A stretch of DNA of 64,000 nt, taken from Lumbricus terrestris. Its lineage: Eukaryota; Annelida; Clitellata; Crassiclitellata; Lumbricidae. Within the stretch, counting starts at the first letter, position 1; every line of letters begins with the position of its first letter. The position numbers and the translations under genes are program-made. Location of the stretch: the NCBI GenBank assembly GCA_949752735.1, contig OX457037.1, positions 70,649,829 to 70,713,828 of the forward strand, given 5' to 3'. Shown piece by piece: positions 57,084 through 64,000 of the stretch. The notes beneath the pieces were generated by a model. That model did no database searches. It was not told the DNA's origin and worked only from the letters and a program-made list of their open reading frames with translations.

Positions 57084-57430
57084 CAGAGGCGGATCCAGAG
57101 GCCAATCCTGCCATGGCCCTATCAGAAAAGTGCACTGGACGTGCCCCACCCCCATCAGCTTCAACACGGTTTCGAACAAAGCAGCGGGAAAGGTGGAAAT
57201 AGGATACGACTAAAAAAGAAGTGATCAACTTTTTTAGCATTAACTTGGAAAAAGGCACATGTTCAAGAGATTTGTAGATTTTGTCGATTAAATGACTAAA
57301 AAAGGTCGTCAGCTGTTCCGGGAGGGAAATTTGGTATATTTTCATATTTCCAAGACATATCGAGCTTTTTCCGACTCATGGTAAAAAATGTTGGCCCCTC
57401 GAAAATTTCTGTATCCACTATCCACCCCTG
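57084..57430. mobile_element. 347-bp hAT-type MITE
   Basis: Ends CAGAGGCGGATCCAGAG and, from the right, CAGGGGTGGATAGTGGATAC. Duplication TGCCCAAC (57076-57083) and TGTCCAAC (57431-57438), one mismatch. Interior shares GTCGTCAGC and CGAAAATTTCTGTATCC with the dispersed repeat at the window start and near 13807. Confidence 0.8.
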
Positions 57431-58423
57431 TGTCCAACTGTGTTAAAGTCGGTGGGGCTCTCATTCGCCTTAAATGAAAAAGCAGGAGCGAGTTATATTA
57501 TTTTTGAGACATACTCATTGCTCAGTAAAGTTTAACGATGGATCAAATGTGATGCTCACATTTCGAACACTAGATAATAAATGTAAACTGGGGCATTTGT
57601 CAGTTAACAGTGAAAGGTTAAGCTTATGTAATCGTTGTTTTGTTTTAATCCAACCATTAATGTAACGAGAAAAATGCGATAAATGCAGAGCAGAAAAGGT
57701 TAGAAGAAGAGAAGAATAGGGAGGAACAGTGTAAGTAGGATGTGTGAGCGACTTATATCGTGAAAGTGATGAGAACGAAAAGGATGAGGGTGGTAAGACC
57801 TATAAAAGCAGCTAGAAAAATTGTGGAAAAAAAACAATGGGGGGAAATTGGCTTTAGTATAGATAAAATCTTGACGAACTCGCTGCAGAAATTCATTTGT
57901 TTTATATCAATGTTAACGGCGCCGTAACAAAACGGCGCAGGACAAAACGACGCAGACAAAACGGCGCGATTCAAAGTACCCCGACAAAACGGTGCAGACA
58001 AAACGGCGCAATTCAAAGTACCCCGACAAAACGGTGCAGACAAAATGGCGCAATTCAAAGTACCCCGACAAAACGGTGCAGACAAAACGGCGCAATACAA
58101 AGTACCCCGACAAAACGGTGCAGACAAAACGGCGCAATTCAAAGTACCCCGACAAAACGGTGCAGACAATAAGGCGCAATTCAAAGTACCCCGACAAAAC
58201 GGTGCGGACAAAACGGCGCATTACAAAGATTAGGACTTTAAATCGACGTTTGCAGGCGTTGACTTCAACATTTGGAACAGTGCCGTTGGGCGCTTACTTG
58301 TGTGCTTGGTATCGCTCACAGCGTTAACAATTAGACTTGCCTTTTACGCCAACGTATGAACTGTACGACTTGATGAGGCTACTCAGTTATTGCTAGTACA
58401 ATTTTTATATTTTAGCGTCTATT

Positions 58424-58556
58424 TTTGGTTAAATTAGAGCTGGATAGATGAAAATGTTCATGCTTAAATTGGAGCTGAATTCATGAAAATCTTCTTGCTT
58501 AAATTGGGGCTGTATGGATGAAAATGTTCATGCTTAAATAAAAACTGGACTGGTGA
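58424..58556. repeat. Degenerate about 40-bp minisatellite
   Basis: Three to four units of the type AAATTGGAGCTGAATTCATG then AAAATnTTCnTGCTT. It resembles the interior repeat of the MITE at 3041-3518 (AAATTGGAGCTGGAGTGATG AAAAATA). Confidence 0.75.
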
Positions 58557-58589
58557 AACATTTATATTATATATATATATATATATACT

Positions 58590-59755
58590 AGCATTTATAC
58601 CCGGCTTCGCCCGGGTTCCGTCAATTTTCCCCTGAAATTCCCCCCACTCCCACCGCCACCACCTCCACAACACGCCATCACTTACTCCGACCTCCGCCGG
58701 TACGCCACCTGTGAAATTTTTGTTTTCGGGAAAAAAATGTCCCTCCCAAATTCCCCCCCATCCCTCCCCACTCCCTCCACAAAACCCCACCACAAACTCC
58801 AACCTTCACCGGTACGCCACCCGTGAAATTTTGGTTTCCGGGGGAAAAATTCGCCCCCCCAAATTTTCCACACACCCCCTCTCATCCCCCTCCACAACAC
58901 GCCACCACTAACTCCTCCACCGGTACGCCACACGTAAAATTTTGGTTTTCGGAAAAAAATCCCCCCCAAATTTCCACCCACCCTCTACCCCACCCCTCCA
59001 CAACACGCCACCACTAACTCTGACCTCCACCGGTACGCCACCCGTGAAATTTTGGCTTTGGAGAAAAAAATTCCCCAAATTTTCAACCACCCCAACCCCA
59101 CCCCACACCTTCCTCCACAGCACGCCACCACTAACTCCGACCTTCACCGGTACGCCACCCGTGAAATTTAGGTTTTCTGGGAAAAAATTTCCCCCCGAAT
59201 TCCTCCCCCCACCATCCACCACCACCACCCCTACACCCCCCACTCCACTGCCCCCACCCACCCCCACCCCCCACAAAACGCCACCACTAACTCTGACCTC
59301 CACCGGTACGCCACCCGTGAAATTTTGGTTTTCGGGGAAAAACATTTCTTCCCCAAATTTCCACTCACCTCGTACCCCACCCCCCTCCACAACACGCCAC
59401 TACTAACTCTGACCTTCACCGGTACGCCACCCGTGAAATGTTAGTTTTCGGGGAAAAAATTTCCACCCAAAATTCTCTTCCCCACCATCCACCACCCCCA
59501 CCCTTACACCCCCCACTCCACTTTTCCCCACCCCACCCCTCACCACCCACAACACGCCACCACTAACTCTGAACTCCACCTGTACGCCACCCGTGAAATT
59601 TTGGTTTTCGTGAAAAAACATTTCCCCCAAATTTCCCCACCCCTCCTTCCACCATTCCCACCCCACCCCACCCCACCCCTTCTTCACAACACCCCACCAC
59701 TAACTCTGACCTCCACCGGTACTCCAATCGTGAAATTTTGATTTTCTGGGACGAA
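58590..59755. repeat. Long tandem repeat with CACCGGTACGCCACCCGTGA units
   Basis: About nine units of 90-180 bp. Each has a constant block (CACTAACTCTGACCTCCACC, GGTACGCCACCCGTGAAATT and TTGGTTTTCGGGGAAAAA) and a C-rich part of variable length. Left edge: TATATACTAGCATTTATACC then the hairpin-forming CGGCTTCGCCCGGG. Right edge: GGACAAACTTTGAGAAATAT then ATATATAG. Frames on both strands come from the repeat. It sits inside the foldback-like element. Confidence 0.88.
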
Positions 59756-60410
59756 GTGTCAAAATACATCCGGACATCCTGACATCCGGACATCCATAAA
59801 TACAAACGGAAGGACAAACTTTGAGAAATATATTATAGATATACACATACATATATATAGCCAAAGTATATAATTTTGCTGCTTTTACTATTGCACTACT
59901 CCAAACTATCGTTCTTTAGTTCAGTTTTGCGCCGTTTTGTCTGCGCCGTTTTGTACTGCGCCGTTTTTTTGCCGCGCCGTTGTGTCTGCGCCGTTATGTC
60001 TGCGCCGTTTTGTCCTGCGCCGTTTTGTACTGCGCCGTTTTTTTGCCGCGCCGTTCTGTCTGCGCCGTTATGTCTGCGCCGTTTTGTACTGCGCCGTTTT
60101 TTTGCCGCGCCGTTCTGTCTGCGCCGTTATGCCGTTTTTTTGCCGCGCCGTTCTGTCTGCGCCGTTATGTCTGCGCCGTTTTGTCTGCGCCGTTTTGTAC
60201 TGCGCCGTTTTTTGCCGCGCCGTTCTGTCTGCGCCGTTATGTCTGCGCCGTTTTGTCTGCGCCGTTTTGTCCTGCGCCGTTTTTTTGCCGCGCCGTTCTG
60301 TCTGCGCCGTTATGTCTGCGCCGTTTTGTCGGCGCAGCCAGGGTTAACACAATATATACGACAAGACTTAGTGACTATGGTGTATTCAGCCTGGCGTTTG
60401 TTACTTTCAG

Positions 60411-60535
60411 GATAATCTTGATTGGTTTAATGTTATACGGTTTTGCGATGTTGCCCTTCGCCTACGCAATGTCGTTCCTTTTCGAAGAAGCGTCATCCGG
60501 TTCTGTTTGGCTTTCCATCATCTGCATCATTACAG
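60411..60535 (+). CDS. ABCA3-like: ABCA3-like lipid transporter, exon 14 of 15 in window
   Basis: The first base completes the Trp of exon 13. It then encodes IILIGLMLYGFAMLPFAYAM and SFLFEEASSGSVWLSIICII: the span and re-entrant part of membrane domain 2, with the ABCA-typical YG-AxxPxxYxxSFxF pattern. Acceptor TACTTTCAG. The donor is GC: ACAG/GCAAGG. No GT nearby keeps the frame, and exon 15 starts in the required phase, so a GC-AG intron is likely. Confidence 0.93.
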
Positions 60536-61475
60536 GCAAGGAGGCACAGCATATCTTTATAAACCCAGTAAATCTTTTGCCAAACTTTCCGGGTAGATAT
60601 CCACGATCATAGCTAATTTTTAAATATGGGATAATTCGCTTGGAAAGCAGGTGCTTGAAATGATTATAGTCTTGCAAGCGAAGAGCGTTTTACTACGTAT
60701 TTTGAAAACATTTGTAAAAATCAGTTAATTCACTAAGAGTAGGCTAACAGCAAAGCTGTACTGATTCCGAACTTGAAATTAAGGTCGGCCTACTATAATA
60801 CCGCACTGTCCTAGACTGACAGCCTTATCTCAATAACTGTACAAGCCTATTTATAGATGTACTCTGGGCTTAAAGTGTGGCTGGACGGTCATGGACGGCG
60901 TCTATGCACTTAAGCCGATTCTCAAATTTCAACGCCGTCCTTTCACTTATTTCGCCAGCACATACTGGAAAGTTAACCCAGGCACTTCTTTTTTTACACT
61001 TAAAGCACTGAAAGTACGGACGACGATATGGATATTATCAGGTATACGGACATATAGCCGAAAAGAGGGTAACAGAGGAATAAGCTTAGCTGTTAAACCA
61101 GCGCATCATAGTAAACCTAGCACAGAATCATGGCTTTTTTCACGTGCAGATGTACACAAAATGTGCATTTCTAAACGGATTTGTGCAGCTGTAGAAACAC
61201 TTCTGTACAGGTAAAACTAGCCAAAAAGGTCATTGTCCTGCGATTGGAAGTAATTTACCATGGAGAATGGGAGAGGAAAGAAAGAGTTGTGCGGATCTAA
61301 AAATTCCTTAAAAACAGCCCTGCACAGAATCTGTGTAGATGTACTAGCTACGATACGGCTATTATCAGGTATACGGACATACAGCTGAAAAGAACTGTTA
61401 AACCAGCGCATCATGGTAGACTTAGGCTATCAAAGATTCTGGTTAGAGGCTAATCTACTTCTTGTTGTTTTAAAG
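60536..61475. other. Intron 14, with local duplication
   Basis: Begins GCAAGG and ends TTTTAAAG. Carries the repeats described at 61031-61419. Frames here are not coding. Confidence 0.7.
61031..61419. repeat. Direct duplication around a dispersed repeat
   Basis: ATTATCAGGTATACGGACAT then A(T/C)AGC(C/T)GAAAAGA...CTGTTAAACCAGCGCATCAT occurs at about 61033-61110 and 61351-61413. Between them lies 61131-61322, the inverted copy of 33179-33345. The second copy lacks about 20 bases (GGGTAACAGAGGAATAAGC). Confidence 0.75.
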
Positions 61476-61688
61476 GAACATTTACGAGCCTCGTTATCTT
61501 GATCTTGCCAAACGTGAAGTGGATATTCTACGTCTTTTTTCCCACACACTGCTTCAATGCGGTTCTTCAACTGAGCTACGAAAACTACAACGCACATAAC
61601 GACTGCAACCAAATGGCTCGTAAATCGAATCTTGCGGAACAATGTGAAATATTTAAACGCCAAGGTCAAACCAATCCATGTTGTCCAG
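61476..61688 (+). CDS. ABCA3-like: ABCA3-like lipid transporter, exon 15 of 15 in window
   Basis: Begins by completing Gly, then TFTSLVILILPNVKWIFYVF FPTHCFNAVLQLSYENYNAH, the last part of membrane domain 2, with the ILP-N and P-HCF pattern of ABCA proteins. Cys-rich end CEIFKRQGQTNPCCPG. Acceptor TTTTAAAG, donor GTAAAA. Phase 1 to phase 1. The remaining exons (last spans, NBD2) should lie past 64000; none is visible in 61689-64000. Confidence 0.94.
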
Positions 61689-62269
61689 GTAAAAGATGAT
61701 CGTGTTGAGTATAATAATATTATAAAAGCCGCTATGGCGTATAGCGCAAGTAGGCGGAATGCACTTTGTAATTATTTGTGACACAAGCGCTCAAATGCCG
61801 TCGGATGACGATTTTGGCTTTTTTATTCAGTCATATTCTACAGATATTCTACTTCAAAATACCTTTTACAGAATGAAAATATCTTTTTCCTAACTGAATC
61901 TGTAATTTGTAAAATAATAACAATCGAGAAAATCGAGCTCAAAGTTTCAGAACATTCGTGTCATGAAAGTCCTTAGTAACCATTCATTAATTCCTCTGCA
62001 ATTTTGCTGGTCAATACAAGGCTATATTCTGTATCAAATACATCAAACGCCATGAAAATCGATCTACAACTTTGAAAGTTGTAATGAAATTACAGGCGAC
62101 TGCCGAATTGAATTGAAATGTAAACAATTAAAGGCGTCCAAAGCGCAGGGACCAGATGCTTCATCGTAGACAGGATATAGGATGTATTGGTGTATACATA
62201 GCCTACTTCAAATAAACAAGGCTGTACAAGAAAAGAATGAGAATTAATATGTATAGGTTACCTATATTA
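61689..62269. other. Intron 15 start, no exon seen
   Basis: Nothing recognised except a short stretch at about 62131-62165 that can be read as LKASKAQGPDA, like the start of a LINE RT domain. It is too short to call. Confidence 0.45.
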
Positions 62270-62709
62270 GATGGAAACTTGTCTTATTACTGCGACCGAC
62301 AGCAAAGGACTTCGGTGTAGGCTGCCTCAAAGAAATGCTTACCCATGCGCTTACAGAGAAGCTAGCCTAAATGGGATTAATAATACGATTCAACTGCGTA
62401 TGATAAGAATCTGGACTTGGTCCGATAAATTATGCGATTTCCTTAGATTCTTAATTTAAATTAGATGGAAACTAGTCTTATTATTGCGACCGACAGCAAG
62501 GACCTAGGTGTTACAGTAGGCTGCCTCAAAGAATTATTTCTTTGAGGCAGCCTACACCTAGTTCCTACACGCATGGGTAAACATTTAATGTTTACCCATG
62601 CGCTTACAGAGAAGCTGGCCTAAATAGGATCAATCGTACGATTAAACTGCGTCCGATAAGAATCTGGACTTGGTCCGATAAATTATGCGATCCCCTTAGA
62701 TTCTTATAA
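62270..62709. repeat. Tandem duplication of about 200 bp; second copy has two added hairpins
   Basis: Copy 1 (62270-62456) and copy 2 (62463-62706) share GATGGAAACTnGTCTTATTA, GCGACCGACAGCAA, TAGGCTGCCTCAAAGAA, GCTTACAGAGAAGCT and ATAAGAATCTGGACTTGGTC. Copy 2 has extra sequence that makes two perfect hairpins: TAGGCTGCCTCAAAGAA with its inverse, and GCATGGGTAAACAT with its inverse. Confidence 0.88.
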
Positions 62710-62797
62710 AGAATTTTAATTAGGACTGTATTTACCCAATTGGAGATTGTTCATAGGGCTAACTCAGGCTTAAGCCCTTGTCTTGTCTTGTCTATTC

Positions 62798-62823
62798 CTA
62801 CCGCTTTCGGTAGGAATAGATTT
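62798..62823. repeat. Short perfect hairpin
   Basis: TATTCCTACCG, a 4-base loop CTTT, then CGGTAGGAATA. No T-run or gene context that would make it a terminator; noted as a structure only. Confidence 0.7.
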
Positions 62824-63602
62824 CATTTGTGTTAAGCCAGCAAAGTCAGTAGGCCTACTAATCAAGCTTGTTGTAGGTCTATAATTATGATTAAAGATTG
62901 TCAGTTGAGCATGCATGGTTGCCCAAATTGAGAAAGCGGTTGATATTTGCCCTCTTTAGGATAGGCTAGCAGCTATATCGGCGGTATCAAATTTCCTATC
63001 GATCAATATAGTAAGCTCATTCATCTAACAATGCCTGCAGCTTGCCCTGATCGCTATTTGAGCAGTTTAACAACGCAATTTCACTTTACGCTTTGTAAAA
63101 TAATTTTTATACAAATCCTTTCCGAAACAAGCGCAAACTAACGTTTTTGACTGAACGCAACCAGAAAAGGCGCAGCAAAAATGACCAAATAATTCCGTGA
63201 TTCGCTAGGTCACAAGGTCAAGATCGAAGGTCGGTCTCGTTGGCCAATAGGACTCTCAGAAAACGGGGTCGGAGGCGTGGTTTGAATAATTATTATGGTC
63301 GCTAAGATGACGCTTCTGATATTTGGCCAAAACTCGTGTCATTTAAACAGGTTTCACAGTTTTCCAGGACCATCCAGTAGCATATTGGAGGTATAATTTA
63401 TTAAGTGGTATACACGGCTACAGGAAATAGGCCGGTTGGCGTATGAAAACTCGGCCTATCATGGCGAATTTTAACCTTGAAAACATGCTCTGTGAGCCAT
63501 TGTTTCAAAGCAAATCTTGACACCACATGCATTAAAAGTCAGTTTTCTTTGACTAAATGTTTGAATTAAAAAGTTCTGATTGCAGATATTGAAAGTAGAC
63601 AT

Positions 63603-63882
63603 GATGATGATGGTGCTCTGCCCGAAGGCAGGTTCATTGGCTTTACGCCTCTGGGGATGAGATGAGTGAGGTGGTTTCCCATTGCCTTCCCCACAGACAA
63701 TGATGGGTAAGCAACTTGCCCAAGGTCGCTCCGCAGGAGCATGCGCCCCTGCGTCCCACACGTGCTAGCCCGAGATATCTAAATCTCTGAATGTTAACTC
63801 CCAGCCCAGGACTTGAACCGCAGTCTGTTGCAACCAACAGACGATTGCAGCTCGCGCTTACCGGTGTAGCTAACTAGGCCAG
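63603..63882 (-). mobile_element. tRNA-derived SINE with a 13-bp target duplication
   Basis: On the minus strand: A-box-like TAGCTACACCGG, a perfect B box GGTTCAAGTCC, then GCGACCTTGGGCAAGTTGCT, the block GGAAGGCAATGGGAAACCAC, and a short CAT repeat tail. The 13-bp duplication TGAAAGTAGACAT is perfect at 63590-63602 and 63883-63895. The two pol III boxes support an internal promoter. The GACCTTGGGCAAG core is shared with the SINE at 40243. Confidence 0.92.
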
Positions 63883-63945
63883 TGAAAGTAGACATATTTC
63901 TGAATAAATAAATGCGAGAGGGGTCAAAAATATGGAAAATTGTTT

Positions 63946-64000
63946 TATGGTGTATATTTATTCAGAAAGTAGACATATTTCTGAATAAATATACACCATA
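63946..64000. repeat. Inverted repeat at the window end
   Basis: Arms of 23 bases (63946-63968 and 63978-64000), starting TATGGTGTATATTTATTCAG, with a 9-base spacer. The pairing is perfect and may continue past the window. GAAAGTAGACATATTTCTGA occurs both here and at 63884. Confidence 0.9.

Larger units (their letters stand above)
57912..60348. mobile_element. Foldback-like element with tandem GCGCCGTTTTGT inverted ends
   Basis: The left arm, about 57918-58230, has seven units of about 42 bp built from ACAAAACGGCGCAGACAAAA and AAAGTACCCCG. The right arm, about 59925-60342, is a run of GCGCCGTTTTGTCTGC and GCGCCGTTATGTCTGC words, the reverse complement of the left arm's core. Both outer edges carry GTTAAC (57912-57917, 60343-60348), followed inward on the right by CCTGGCTGCGCCGACAAAAC. 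This resembles the ends of the 8430-13460 element. No protein gene inside. Confidence 0.65.

Noticed and set aside
58464..59687. Gly/Val/Trp-rich and Pro/Thr-rich proteins
   Set aside because: Translation of the C-rich tandem repeat on both strands.
57753..60612. Proteins with RRFVCTVLSGYF or CLRRYVCAVL repeats
   Set aside because: They come from the tandem arrays that form the arms of the foldback-like element; several frames are open at once. Only 60411-60535 is real coding sequence (ABCA exon 14).
63830..63882. tRNA gene
   Set aside because: A and B boxes are present, but the body is a SINE with a target duplication and the cloverleaf is not complete.

Overview
The window is animal nuclear DNA. 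The evidence is a single large spliced gene with GT-AG introns and matching exon phases, long introns full of transposons and microsatellites, and LINE, Ty1/copia, Ty3/gypsy, hAT and Polinton elements. The motif TAGGCCTA/ATAGGCCTA recurs far more often than its length predicts. A marine invertebrate fits best; I lean weakly towards an echinoderm-type deuterostome, but the sequence alone does not prove this.

One host gene spans almost the whole window on the + strand: an ABCA-subfamily lipid transporter, closest in my reading to ABCA3. I find 15 exons (1860-2105, 7904-8160, 18004-18241, 20002-20175, 29292-29464, 30001-30147, 30745-30868, 33660-33814, 39101-39256, 39618-39828, 41611-41860, 42377-42456, 45352-46231, 60411-60535, 61476-61688). 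They add up to 3429 coding bases, about 1143 residues, and every splice phase agrees with the next. They run from the first extracellular domain through membrane domain 1, nucleotide-binding domain 1 (Walker A, Q-loop, signature, Walker B, H-loop), the linker, and the second extracellular and membrane domains. The gene is open at both ends: the first exons lie before the window, and the second nucleotide-binding domain lies after it.

The introns hold the rest. Intron 1 holds a decayed LINE split by nested hAT-type elements, and a 2.3 kb element with 8-bp target duplications. Intron 2 holds a foldback-like element (8.43-13.46 kb) that took in a LINE and a hAT-type element, then a second LINE with endonuclease. 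Intron 4 holds a 7.2 kb Polinton with near-identical 746-bp inverted repeats and only a broken, spliced PolB gene. Introns 6-7 hold a MITE, an 800-bp element with 10-bp target duplications, and a LINE remnant. Intron 8 holds a truncated Ty1/copia element and a hAT element with two smaller hAT MITEs inside it. Introns 10 and 12 hold LINE fragments, a tRNA-derived SINE and large TACA arrays.

Intron 13 (14.2 kb) holds the most striking element: a young Ty3/gypsy retrotransposon whose integrase lies upstream of reverse transcriptase (Gmr1-like order). Its LTRs are nearly identical, it has an 81-bp in-frame tandem array after the primer site, and its 3' end carries a duplicated primer-site/LTR-end segment. 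The same intron holds a transposon built on GACGCCC palindromes and a second foldback-like element whose inverted repeats are arrays of GCGCCGTTTTGT. The last 2.3 kb hold local duplications with templated hairpins and a tRNA-derived SINE with a 13-bp target duplication.
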